Origin: Acidimicrobiales bacterium
GTDB lineage: Bacteria; Actinomycetota; Acidimicrobiia; Acidimicrobiales; UBA8190
DNA length: 41,265 bases
Assembly (NCBI GenBank): GCA_017882995.1
Contig: JADGOL010000195.1
Span: forward strand, 1 to 41,265
Direction of reading: 5' to 3'
Shown here piece by piece: positions 1 through 7,305 of the stretch (position 1 is its first letter; each line of letters opens with the position of its first letter). The translations under genes and the position numbers were made by a program. A model generated the notes under the pieces. It searched no databases. It was not told where the DNA came from and worked only from the letters and a program-made list of their open reading frames with translations.

Positions 1-272
1 GCACCGACGGGCCGGGGTACCTGGGGGCCGGGCCCCTGGGCCAGTCCCGTCCCTACGCGGAAGCCACCCAGCGCGCCATCGACGAAGAGGTGAGCCGCCT
101 GCTGCTCGAGGCCGAGGCGCGGGCCACGACGTTGCTCACCGAGAACCGCGTCGCCCTCGACTGGGTGGTGGGGGTCCTGCTCGAGAAAGAGACCATCAGC
201 GGCCAGGAGCTCACCGACGCCGTCCGGGCGTCGCGCGCGCCCAGTCCCGACACCGCCCCCCGACCGGCCTGA
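1..272 (+). CDS. ftsH: ATP-dependent zinc metalloprotease FtsH, C-terminal end (partial)
   Basis: Only the last 90 or so codons are present; the reading frame enters from the left edge with its first complete codon at position 3. The peptide has the PLGQSRPYAEATQRAIDEEV signature followed by a helical stretch (RLLLEAEARATTLL, then NRVALDWVVGVLLEKETISG). This is the usual end of the M41 peptidase domain of FtsH, just before the poorly conserved tail. FtsH is a membrane-bound AAA+ protease for quality control of membrane and regulatory proteins. The AAA module, the HEXXH site and the membrane segments lie outside the window, so the name rests on the C-terminal motif alone. The tail after the conserved helix is short (ends PDTAPRPA). 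Confidence 0.8.
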   Translation, partial: TDGPGYLGAGPLGQSRPYAEATQRAIDEEVSRLLLEAEARATTLLTENRVALDWVVGVLLEKETISGQELTDAVRASRAPSPDTAPRPA

Positions 273-429
273 CACCGGTCACTGCTCGGGCGTTCCCCCC
301 GGCGGGTGGCCGACGCCCCGTTGGCCTCGGGGTGCGCTGCCGGGAACACCACTGTGTGTTCTTGTCCACGCCGATCTCGACCAAGGTCCGCAGGTTCCGA
401 AGCTGCAGGGCGTGGGGGACGGCCTCTCT

Positions 430-441
430 TACACTCGGCCT
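430..441 (+). promoter_or_regulatory. Leaderless -10 element, TACACT-N6-GTG
   Basis: TACACT (430-435) is followed by exactly six bases and the GTG at 442. A TANNNT -10 element centred here puts the transcription start on the first base of the start codon. No Shine-Dalgarno sequence precedes the GTG and no clear -35 is visible. Confidence 0.6.
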
Positions 442-1074
442 GTGCACGGCGCCTCCACACCCCTCGTCGTCGGCTTCGACCTGGACATGACCCTCATCGA
501 CCCGAGGCGCGGGGTCCGATCGGCTCTTCGCGCCCTGGCGCAAGAGACCGGCGCCGCCATCGACGTCGAGCTCGTCGTCTCGACACTGGGACCGCCGCTC
601 GAGACCGCCCTGTCACCGTGGTTCGACGGTGACGCACTCGACCGCGCCTGCTGGCGGTATCGCGACCTCCACGGAGCCATCCTCCTCGAGCAGACCGATC
701 CGATGCCCGGTGCGGTCGAGGCCGTGCGCGCCGTGAGCAAGCTCGGAGGGACGGTGATCGTCGTCACCGCCAAGTACGAACCCCACGCCCGGACCAGCCT
801 GGTGGCGGTGGGCATCGAGGCGGACGTCGTAGTGGGATGGAAGTACGGGCCGGCCAAGGGAGAGGTGCTCCGCGACCATGCGGCGCAGGTCTACGTCGGT
901 GACCACCCGGCGGACGTGATCGCCGCCCAGGTGGGCGGATCGCTGTCCGTGGCCGTCGCCACAGGCGAGGCGACGCCATCCGCCCTGCGCGCCGCCGGCG
1001 CCGACGTCGTCCTCTCGAGCCTCCTCGCCTTCCCGGCGTGGTTGGAGAACTGGCGGGCGTCTGGCTCTACCTGA
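442..1074 (+). CDS. HAD-superfamily phosphatase (phosphoglycolate-phosphatase-like)
   Basis: A 210-residue haloacid-dehalogenase-fold hydrolase, probably a small-molecule phosphomonoesterase. Motif I is FDLDMTLID near residues 12-20, with the nucleophilic Asp and the Asp two residues later. Motif II is the Thr of VIVVTAKYE, motif III the Lys of KYGPAKGEVL, and motif IV VGDHPADVIAA. A helical cap lies between motifs I and II, as in Gph-type enzymes. An ATG-type start at 412 is possible, but the GTG at 442 is preferred because TACACT sits exactly six bases before it and the core begins almost at once. The gene faces the DinB-like gene, with stop codons about 50 bases apart. The substrate cannot be predicted; the Gph label is only a fold-level resemblance. 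Confidence 0.85.
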   Translation: MHGASTPLVVGFDLDMTLIDPRRGVRSALRALAQETGAAIDVELVVSTLGPPLETALSPWFDGDALDRACWRYRDLHGAILLEQTDPMPGAVEAVRAVSKLGGTVIVVTAKYEPHARTSLVAVGIEADVVVGWKYGPAKGEVLRDHAAQVYVGDHPADVIAAQVGGSLSVAVATGEATPSALRAAGADVVLSSLLAFPAWLENWRASGST

Positions 1075-1126
1075 CCGTCCCCGTCATGCCCCGGATCTCG
1101 GTGACGGGTGCGGGTCGGGCGACGGA

Positions 1127-1684
1127 TCAGGGGTGGCGACCGAGAAAAGCAGCGAGTCGAGCGGTCGCCGTTGCATCGGGACCGACGGTGACGATCTCCC
1201 CGAATGCCATGTCCGCACCCCGGTACTCGGGCGGCAGCGTCCGCTGCGCCCTCGCCAGGGTGTCACTGGACTCTTCTTCGGTGAACGGAATCTCCTGACC
1301 CGTGGCCACGGCGAGATCCCAGCCGTGGACCAGGTATTCCATGACCGTCATGTTGAACACCATCTCCCCCGGCATCTCACCGCTCATGACGCGCACCTGC
1401 CGGTCCAGTCCGTACTCTTCCCAGCCCGCCGAGAGGCTCCGGGCCGAGGCGCGAAACTCCTCGGCTGGATCGGCGCCGAACCGGTAGGCCGACGCATCGC
1501 CGTCGAACGTGCGGCCGTGGCATCCGGCCTCGAAGACTTGGATCCAACCGATGATGTGATTGGTCAGAGCCCGCACGTCGTACTCCGTGCAAGGGGTGGG
1601 AAGTTCCCACTGATCATCCCCGACGCCGGCGATGACGTCCCCCGTCTTCGTGAGAATCCCGGCCAGGAGCGTGTTCTCGTCCAT
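1127..1684 (-). CDS. TIGR03086-type DinB/mycothiol-transferase-like metal-binding protein
   Basis: A 185-residue protein of the DinB/maleylpyruvate-isomerase-N fold. Diagnostic stretches are LPTPCTEYDVRALTNHIIGW near residues 28-47 and EYLVHGWDLAVATGQ near 120-134, which carry the conserved metal-ligand His residues. The C-terminal FGEIVTVGPDATATARLAAF matches the end of TIGR03086 proteins. Family members are often linked to mycothiol-dependent chemistry in actinobacteria, but the reaction of this subgroup is unknown. The start at 1684 is preferred over longer options because TACTCT lies exactly six bases before the ATG and the family N-terminus begins there. It is the last of a run of minus-strand genes. 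Confidence 0.82.
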   Translation of the reverse strand: MDENTLLAGILTKTGDVIAGVGDDQWELPTPCTEYDVRALTNHIIGWIQVFEAGCHGRTFDGDASAYRFGADPAEEFRASARSLSAGWEEYGLDRQVRVMSGEMPGEMVFNMTVMEYLVHGWDLAVATGQEIPFTEEESSDTLARAQRTLPPEYRGADMAFGEIVTVGPDATATARLAAFLGRHP

Positions 1685-1696
1685 GGCGAGAGAGTA
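1685..1696 (-). promoter_or_regulatory. Leaderless -10 element, TACTCT-N6-ATG
   Basis: Read on the minus strand, TACTCT, then CTCGCC, then the ATG at 1684. The spacing equals that at 430-441. No ribosome-binding sequence is present. Confidence 0.6.
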
Positions 1697-1881
1697 CCGG
1701 AGTCCATCTCCGGCCTCGCCGGCTCGGTCGCCGTTGCCTTGGCTGCGCCGGCGACGCGAGAAGAGGTCAAACGCGGCAAAGGAGCCGACACCCAAGGGGG
1801 CCCTATAGGTGTCGACTCCTTCACCTCACCGAGGTCGGACAAGGACAAGGAGCGAACCTCATCCTCCCTCTGGGCGACCCG

Positions 1882-1968
1882 TCAAGTTGGCCGGAACGGT
1901 CGGAGGGCCCACCGTGTGATCGCCAGCGACACGCCAAGTCGTCGCACTAGGTCTCGCATGTTGCCCAC
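1882..1968 (-). CDS. Candidate 28-residue Arg-rich small protein
   Basis: A very short frame starting at GTG 1968 (or ATG 1959). It is preceded by GGAAGGAG with about five bases of spacing, a stronger ribosome-binding site than many larger genes here have. The peptide contains MRDLVRRLGVSLAITRWALR, a basic amphipathic helix that could associate with a membrane. TATCCT near 2012 could be its -10, giving a leader of about 40 bases that contains the 16-bp inverted repeat AGTAGC-TGCC-GCTACT (1987-2002). No family is recognised, and a frame this short can arise by chance. Confidence 0.3.
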   Translation of the reverse strand: MGNMRDLVRRLGVSLAITRWALRPFRPT

Positions 1969-2127
1969 GTCTCTCCTTCCCGTCTCAGTAGCTGCCGCTA
2001 CTTCAAAGGATACGGATGGGACGTGAACGGCAGGGGTCCGCGACATGACGGCTGCGTGAACGACGATCGACCATGTCACGGGGCCCGGACCGCGATGCGC
2101 GGTCACGGCGCGGCCGTGCCGCGATGA
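1969..2127. other. Gene-poor stretch with a small inverted repeat
   Basis: With 1685-1881 and 2172-2225 this forms a 540-base stretch without a confident protein gene. It holds the inverted repeat at 1987-2002 and leads into the 11-bp tandem repeats. Longer frames through it lack ribosome-binding sites and recognisable domains. Confidence 0.5.
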
Positions 2128-2171
2128 TGTCGCGGCGGTGTCGCGGTGGTGTCGCGGCGGTGTCGCGGTGG
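2128..2171. repeat. Four perfect 11-bp tandem repeats, TGTCGCGGYGG
   Basis: TGTCGCGGCGG and TGTCGCGGTGG alternate twice (2128-2138, 2139-2149, 2150-2160, 2161-2171), so the higher-order unit is 22 bp. The repeat lies between the small CxxC gene and the DinB-like gene. The 11-bp period is close to one helical turn, so successive copies present nearly the same face of the DNA. It could be a protein-binding array or simple slippage. Confidence 0.85.
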
Positions 2172-2225
2172 GTACCGACACACGAAGGGCCCAGTCACGA
2201 CGGTCGTCGCGACCAGGACGGGGCG

Positions 2226-2450
2226 TTACCGGTTGATGCGGTCCCTCGCCCCCGCGATCCGCCTGATGCGCGCCTGGGTGTCGAGCCACTGGCTCGTACG
2301 AGCCAACTCACGTTCGCGTGGGGCGTGATTACCGTCGGGTCCGTCGGTGATGACCCCACATCGACGGCAGACCGACATCCGTCCGTTGGTCTCGGGACGA
2401 TGGTGCTCATCGAGGCGGCTGGCCAATTGCTGTTGCTCAGATGAAGCCAT
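2226..2450 (-). CDS. Small CxxC protein, unknown function (74 aa)
   Basis: A compact protein with a Glu/Gln-rich first helix (SSEQQQLASRLDEHH), a CRRCGV knuckle (Cys28, Cys31) with His42 nearby, and a basic C-terminal helix (QARIRRIAGARDRINR). This suggests half of a zinc-ribbon or a small nucleic-acid-binding protein, although only one CxxC pair is present. The start at 2450 is supported by GGGAGA six bases upstream on the minus strand. The gene is divergent from the amidohydrolase gene. The composition is protein-like, not that of a shadow frame, and similar short proteins occur in actinobacteria as far as I can recall. Function unassigned. Confidence 0.6.
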   Translation of the reverse strand: MASSEQQQLASRLDEHHRPETNGRMSVCRRCGVITDGPDGNHAPRERELARTSQWLDTQARIRRIAGARDRINR

Positions 2451-2650
2451 GGTTTTCTCCCGGTCCGATCGGTCGTCGCCGGCCTCCGAACCAAGAGGGC
2501 CGCAATTCGCTCGAGGTGAGCGAACTCGCCCTCAGCCCCACTCTAGGGCGCGACACACCGCTACCACCCCGATCCCCTGGGCGCGGTGGCGCCGATGGCC
2601 CTGACTCGGTCGTCAGCGATCGGCCATACTGGCCCCGAGGAGGCGGGCGA

Positions 2651-3787
2651 GTGACGGTCATCATCGACTCGGACCAGCACCTGTACGAGAGTCGGACGCT
2701 GTGGGCGGAGCACATCGATCCCGCCTTCGCCGACGAGGCCCTTGCCATCGTCGACGACGAGATCGGCTATCCGTGGCTCACCTGGCGGGGCCAGCGCCTC
2801 GACATGGCCGACGTCCAGATACCGGGCGACACCGCTGTGCTCGGCCGCTATCGCCAGCGGTGTCGCAACCACCTACCGCCCGAGTACAACTACGACGAGG
2901 AGCTCCCCGCGCATTACTGGGACCCGTCGGCCCGGGCCAAGCACCTCGACGTCATGGGCCTCGACCAGGCCGTGGTGTTCCCGAATTTCGGGTTGCTCTG
3001 GGAGCGCCGCCTCTCGAAGGCGTTCCCCGCGCTGACCGCCAACATGGCGGCATGGAACCGATGGTGTGCAACGGTGGTGACAGAAGGAAAGGGTCGCCTT
3101 CATCCGGTCGCGCACCTGACCCTGCGAGACCCGGTGTGGCTCGATGCACAACTGACGATGCTGGAGGCGAGCGGGGTGCACCTCGCCATGATCGCCCCGG
3201 CTGCTATCGACGGGCGCCCCCTGTCACACCCCGATCACGACCGGATGTGGGCCGCCTTCGTCCACCACGGCGTCACCCCGGTGTTCCACGTGGCCGACCA
3301 GCCCCGCGTCCTCGATGAAGCCTTCTACACCGACCCCGACGACAGCTTCGTGCCCGTCATCGAGTCCATCTTCTTGTGGGTGCAGCCCGCCATCGCCGTC
3401 ACCGACCTCATCGTCAACGGCACGCTGGCGCGGCATCCGGGGTTGCGCATCGGGATCGTGGAGTTGTCGTCGATCTGGGTTCCGCAGTATCTGATGATGC
3501 TCGACGGCGGCTGGGACTTCACCACCGCGCTCAACGGGCGACCCCTGGCTCCACTCGAGCTCAGGCCCAGTGACTACTTCCACCGTCAGGTGCGCGTGGC
3601 CTCGTTCTCCTACGAACAGCCCGCCCGGCTCACCGCCAAATCCGGAGACCTGTTCATGTGTTGCAGCGACTTCCCCCATTCCGAGGGGACGTCCACCCCG
3701 CTCGAGGACTACGCCCGCACCGGATGTGTCCCGGAGCAGGCCGACGGGCTGTTCCACAGCAACGTCGCCACCCTCCTGGCGAACTGA
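2651..3787 (+). CDS. Metal-dependent amidohydrolase (Amidohydro_2 TIM barrel)
   Basis: A 378-residue protein of the amidohydrolase 2 group, which includes decarboxylases of the ACMSD type and many uncharacterised hydrolases. The first barrel strand ends in IDSDQHLYES, the His-x-x-Glu form of the metal site common in actinobacterial members. Later ligands are probably the His of VFHVADQP and the Asp of CCSDFPHSEG. HPVAHLTLRDP and MGLDQAVVFPNFG are further family hallmarks. GTG 2651 is the start: GAGGAGG lies seven bases upstream and the barrel begins at once; upstream codons open in the same frame encode no conserved sequence. The flavin oxidase gene follows after 27 bases, so the two are probably co-transcribed. 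Substrate unknown. Confidence 0.85.
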   Translation: MTVIIDSDQHLYESRTLWAEHIDPAFADEALAIVDDEIGYPWLTWRGQRLDMADVQIPGDTAVLGRYRQRCRNHLPPEYNYDEELPAHYWDPSARAKHLDVMGLDQAVVFPNFGLLWERRLSKAFPALTANMAAWNRWCATVVTEGKGRLHPVAHLTLRDPVWLDAQLTMLEASGVHLAMIAPAAIDGRPLSHPDHDRMWAAFVHHGVTPVFHVADQPRVLDEAFYTDPDDSFVPVIESIFLWVQPAIAVTDLIVNGTLARHPGLRIGIVELSSIWVPQYLMMLDGGWDFTTALNGRPLAPLELRPSDYFHRQVRVASFSYEQPARLTAKSGDLFMCCSDFPHSEGTSTPLEDYARTGCVPEQADGLFHSNVATLLAN

Positions 3788-3814
3788 CCCTGGCACGGGC
3801 AGACGACCACTCGC

Positions 3815-5173
3815 ATGCCCGAGCGGATCGATGCCGATGTGTGTGTGGTGGGTGCCGGGTACGCCGGGCTGGCCGCCGCGCTGGGGCTGCATCAAGGCGG
3901 CAAGTCGGTGGTCGTCCTCGAAGCGCGCCCGCGGGTCGGAGGCCGAATCTGGACCGAACACCTGTCCGACGGCTCAGCAGTGGACCGAGGAGGGGCGTGG
4001 CTCGCTCCGAGACACGAGGCCATGCTCGGGCTCGCCCGCGACTTCGGCGTGTCGACGTACAAGACCTGGGTCGACGGCGCCCACCTCCTCGTCGACGAGG
4101 GTCGGATGCTGCGCTATCGAGGGCTCATCCCGAAGATCAGCCCGCTGGCCGTGGCCACCATCGCCCTGGCCCAGGCCCGCTTGGATTGGACCTCCAAACG
4201 CGTGCCCCTGGATGCCCCGTGGACAGCCAGACGAGCCCGAGTGTGGGACTCGCGCTCGGTGGCCTCGTGGCTGGAGCGTTCGGGAATCAGGACGGCCATC
4301 GCCCGGGACCTCTTCGACATGGCGGTGCGAGGCCTGTTCACGGGGAGTCTCGATGAGACGTCCTACCTCCATCTGCTCTTCCTGGTTCGAGCCCACGGAA
4401 GCATCAACAGGCTCTTCTCGATCAAAGGTGGTGCTCAGGAGAACATGATGGAAGGCGGCGCGGGGTTGATCGCGACACGCATCGCCGATTCCCTGGGTGA
4501 CGCCGTCCGCCTGGCCCAGCCCGTCGGTTCCATCACCCAGCACAAAGACCATGTCGAGGTCACCGCCACCGACGTCATCGTGTCGGCCCGCCACGCCGTC
4601 GTGTGCGTGCCTCCGGTCCTCGCCCTCGAGATCGCCTTCGACCCGATCCTCCCCCCAGACCGACGAGCCCTCTACACGAGCGCGATCGCGGGCCCGGAGT
4701 CGAAGACCCTCGTCGTCTACGACGAACCCTTCTGGCGGACCGAGGGCTTCAGCGGCCAGAGCGCCGAGCCCGGATCGGCCGCCGAGGTCACCCTCGACGC
4801 CTCACCGGCATCGGGGAAGCCCGGTGTGATCGCTTCGTTCACCTTCGGCCATGTGGCTGAGCGCGTCGCCACGCTCGACGAGGGCGAGCGACGGCGTGCC
4901 GTCCTCGACGCCCTCACGGCCAGGTTCGGAGCGTGCGCCGCATCACCGGTCGATTTCATCGAGACGGCGTGGTGGACCGAGCCGTGGACGCGAGGGTGCT
5001 CGATGGCACACTTCCCCCCCGGAGTCCTCACCCGCTACGGACCGCTGTTGCGCCAGCCCTTCGGCCGGGTGCACTGGGCCGGCACCGAGACCTCGACACG
5101 GTCCCACGGCGCCATCGACGGCGCGGTTCTGTCCGGGCAACGGGCGGCGGCTGAGATCCTCGGTCGCACCTAG
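3815..5173 (+). CDS. Flavin-dependent monoamine-oxidase-family protein
   Basis: A 452-residue FAD enzyme of the amine oxidase family. The N-terminus has the dinucleotide fold DVCVVGAGYAGLAAALGL (residues 8-25), then LEARPRVGGRIWTE, the motif typical of MAO-type enzymes. The C-terminus ends with HWAGTETSTRSHGAIDGAVL, the FAD-contacting segment. No signal peptide is seen, so it should act in the cytoplasm. In eukaryotic MAO a Cys near this C-terminal motif carries covalent FAD; here the motif is WAGTETSTRSHG, suggesting non-covalent FAD. It follows the amidohydrolase closely and the pair may act on one amine- or amide-containing compound (inference). A short GC-rich hairpin follows the stop. 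Confidence 0.87.
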   Translation: MPERIDADVCVVGAGYAGLAAALGLHQGGKSVVVLEARPRVGGRIWTEHLSDGSAVDRGGAWLAPRHEAMLGLARDFGVSTYKTWVDGAHLLVDEGRMLRYRGLIPKISPLAVATIALAQARLDWTSKRVPLDAPWTARRARVWDSRSVASWLERSGIRTAIARDLFDMAVRGLFTGSLDETSYLHLLFLVRAHGSINRLFSIKGGAQENMMEGGAGLIATRIADSLGDAVRLAQPVGSITQHKDHVEVTATDVIVSARHAVVCVPPVLALEIAFDPILPPDRRALYTSAIAGPESKTLVVYDEPFWRTEGFSGQSAEPGSAAEVTLDASPASGKPGVIASFTFGHVAERVATLDEGERRRAVLDALTARFGACAASPVDFIETAWWTEPWTRGCSMAHFPPGVLTRYGPLLRQPFGRVHWAGTETSTRSHGAIDGAVLSGQRAAAEILGRT

Positions 5174-5191
5174 AGGAGTCCGTCGGCCCGG

Positions 5192-5211
5192 CCAGGCCTC
5201 TCCCGGCCTGG
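5192..5211 (+). terminator. GC-rich hairpin after the flavin oxidase gene
   Basis: CCAGGCC (5192-5198), a six-base loop, then GGCCTGG (5205-5211), 18 bases after the stop. There is no T-run, as is common for candidate terminators in high-GC actinobacteria, so termination is only inferred. Confidence 0.45.
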
Positions 5212-5357
5212 ACTATCCCGGGCCCGCCCATCCTGGCCAGGACAAACGTGTCAGTACCCCCTGTCAGCACGTCATGGTAGGGTGACAACCCGCTGGTCAT
5301 CCCTCGTTTTCAGGAGCGTGTCTTGTCTGGCGACTCGTGGGGGGTGCGGGGGCAGCT

Positions 5358-5407
5358 CGCGACGGGGCGTAGGGACCGCCCGCCAAGGTCCCTACGCCCC
5401 GGTCGCG
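5358..5407. ncRNA. Candidate structured RNA: 19-bp hairpin
   Basis: GGGGCGTAGGGAC (5364-5376) pairs perfectly with GTCCCTACGCCCC (5388-5400) around an 11-base loop. After one bulged G the stem continues for six more pairs (5358-5363 with 5402-5407). The stem is far longer than a usual terminator and lies 190 bases past the nearest upstream gene. TAGGGT at 5278-5283 could start a transcript through it. It could be a small RNA, a long terminator or a DNA-level palindrome. No known RNA family is recognised. Confidence 0.35.
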
Positions 5408-5490
5408 TATTCGATTTCGACACCACGTCGGCGCCCGCGCTCGACGATGCCGAGACGGCCGGTGGAGGGAGTCAGCGTCCGACGTGGGAG

Positions 5491-5529
5491 CCGCCAGGCC
5501 TTGTGACCTTGGGGGGCAGGGCCTGGCGG
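5491..5529. repeat. Inverted repeat, 10-bp arms
   Basis: CCGCCAGGCC (5491-5500) and GGCCTGGCGG (5520-5529) are perfect complements around a 19-base loop. This is the second strong hairpin in the same gene-free stretch and may belong to the same transcript. Confidence 0.6.
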
Positions 5530-5827
5530 TTCCCGCATCGCTCTGTGCAACCCCCGTTCGAGAGCTGCACAGGCATCCTGACGGGAACGATCATGACCCG
5601 GTTGTCCCCCAAGTGGCATCGTCAACAATGATGAGCACGAAGGTCTGTCGCTCCGGCACGGGCCACTGACACCCTGCCAGTCCAATCCGTCATTTCAGGT
5701 CGTCGGTTGTACGGTATGACGCTCCGCCCGATGAGGAGCGGACCTCTCAGTGAGGCTCCGATGCAACGGTCCACGCGTACTGGTAGGGCGGAGAATGGAG
5801 TGGGCGGCCCCTTGAAAGCAGGCGTCT

Positions 5828-6511
5828 GTGGATAAGACACCCGGCGAGAGCCCTCCCTCATTGGCCGAAGACCAACAACGCCTGACACGGTCTCGGATCA
5901 GACGCGCCGCTATGGAGGTGGTGGCGCGACGCGGCTTCGACGCCACGGTCGACGAGATCGCCAAAGCCTCAGGCGTGAGCCCCAGGACCATCTTCCGCCA
6001 CTACTCGACCCACGACCTCTTGATCGTGACGACGGTCAAGGACATGTACGAGGCCTGCGGACGCCGCCCCATCGAGGGTCTCCCCACTCCCGACGAGGAC
6101 CTCGACGGCTGGATCGAGGGCCTGGCCCTGACGATCCATACCCGAAACGCAGAGATCCTGGGCGACGCGTTCTGGGACATCCATGCCCCCCGTCTCAATG
6201 CCTCCGAGGCGCTGCACGAACTGGACGGCTTCCGACGGGACTACCGCGTCCGGGGGGTGAATCACCTGGTGGGCCTCGCTTGGACGACAGCCGGTGGCAA
6301 GGGCGAACCCCCGGAGGACCTCGTACTGACATTCGCCCTCAACTTCTCGGCCTTCACCACCCAAGCCCTCATGGTCGACTTCGACCGGACGCCGAGCCAG
6401 ATCGGGGCATTGACCGCCGACCTCCTGAAGATGCACCTCCGACACGCCGTGCAGGCACAGGAATCGTCCCGGGGCGATGTCGGCCAGGACCCCGCTGGAC
6501 CCGGGCACTGA
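5828..6511 (+). CDS. TetR/AcrR-family transcriptional regulator
   Basis: A 227-residue repressor-type regulator. Residues about 17-65 form the TetR DNA-binding domain: RSRIRRAAMEVVARRGFDAT, then VDEIAKASGVSPRTIFRHYS, the helix-turn-helix. The rest is an all-helical ligand and dimer domain with no recognisable ligand signature. GTG 5828 gives a start 17 residues before the first helix; no strong Shine-Dalgarno sequence is present. It converges on the alpha/beta hydrolase gene, with stops about 30 bases apart. Its target may be the upstream catabolic pair or the hydrolase, but no operator can be assigned with confidence. Confidence 0.9.
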   Translation: MDKTPGESPPSLAEDQQRLTRSRIRRAAMEVVARRGFDATVDEIAKASGVSPRTIFRHYSTHDLLIVTTVKDMYEACGRRPIEGLPTPDEDLDGWIEGLALTIHTRNAEILGDAFWDIHAPRLNASEALHELDGFRRDYRVRGVNHLVGLAWTTAGGKGEPPEDLVLTFALNFSAFTTQALMVDFDRTPSQIGALTADLLKMHLRHAVQAQESSRGDVGQDPAGPGH

Positions 6512-6540
6512 TCGGCACGCGCCAGCGATCAAGGTCTACG

Positions 6541-7305
6541 TCAACGGGCTGTCGAGCCGGACACGATGCCCGAGAGCAGGTTCGCGACGAGGTCGGGGCG
6601 GCTCAGGAACGGGGAGTGCCCGGTCGGCCACTCCACCGAGGTCGTCGCTCGCCGGGCCAGAATGCGCTGCAGATCGGGGTGCACGATGTTGTCGAAGGCG
6701 CAGATCGCGTAGGTCGACGGCCGGTGACGCCAGGCGACGGCCCGCGGCGTTTGTGACAAGGTCTGCATCGGGTGGGGACCGAGCCGCGCCACCGCCCAGT
6801 CGGCCGTCGCAGCCGAACAGTCGTTGTAGAAGAGGATGCGAGCACCCTCGTCGTCGACCGTGCTGGTCCCGTCGTCGGCCACATGGATATGTCCAAGCGC
6901 GTCGGGGCGACCGGAATGGTCCAGAGCCGCCGCGTCGGACTCCGTGACAGCCGCGCTCATCGCCGACTCCCCCTCATCAAGGTTGAACGACGCGATGTAG
7001 ACGAGATGCGACACCATCGGGTGCAGCCCGGCCTCGGTGATGACCACCCCTCCATACGAGTGGCCGACCAGGACGACGGGCTCGCGACATGCGTCCAGGG
7101 CTTGGCGAACCCGTTCGGCATCACCGTGAAGATCGGACAGGGCACCGGGGTCGTTGCCGTGCCCGGGAAGGTCGATGGACAGCGTCGCGATGTCGCGCTC
7201 GGCGAGAACCGAGATGACCGGTCCCCAGCACCACGCACCGTGCCAGGCGCCGTGGACGAGGATGACAGAAGTCGTCTCGGCGGTCATCGCTGCGGGCTCA
7301 GTCAC
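6541..7305 (-). CDS. Alpha/beta-fold hydrolase (esterase-like)
   Basis: A 254-residue alpha/beta hydrolase. The first strand leads into VHGAWHGAWCWGPV (oxyanion hole), the nucleophile elbow is GHSYGG with Ser83, and the late His lies in WPTGHSPFLSRP. The arrangement and the HGAWHGAW motif resemble the plant methylesterase/hydroxynitrile-lyase-like group that is common in actinobacteria as small esterases. GTG 7305 overlaps the end of the upstream SGNH gene by eight bases; ATG 7287 is an alternative without overlap. The overlap suggests translational coupling, although the two proteins are probably in different compartments. Substrate unknown. Confidence 0.85.
   Translation of the reverse strand: MTEPAAMTAETTSVILVHGAWHGAWCWGPVISVLAERDIATLSIDLPGHGNDPGALSDLHGDAERVRQALDACREPVVLVGHSYGGVVITEAGLHPMVSHLVYIASFNLDEGESAMSAAVTESDAAALDHSGRPDALGHIHVADDGTSTVDDEGARILFYNDCSAATADWAVARLGPHPMQTLSQTPRAVAWRHRPSTYAICAFDNIVHPDLQRILARRATTSVEWPTGHSPFLSRPDLVANLLSGIVSGSTAR

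Larger units (their letters stand above)
5212..5827. other. Gene-free 600-base stretch with strong hairpins
   Basis: No frame here has a recognisable domain; a 102-codon frame from 5323 has no convincing ribosome-binding site and low-complexity content. The region carries two long inverted repeats (listed separately), a TAGGGT -10-like hexamer at 5278-5283 and an inverted repeat CGCTCC/GGAGCG (5720-5740) close to the TetR gene. Confidence 0.5.

Noticed and set aside
5323-5631. A 102-codon plus-strand frame in the hairpin-rich gap.
   Set aside because: No ribosome-binding site or domain, and it reads through the 19-bp stem, which suggests non-coding DNA.
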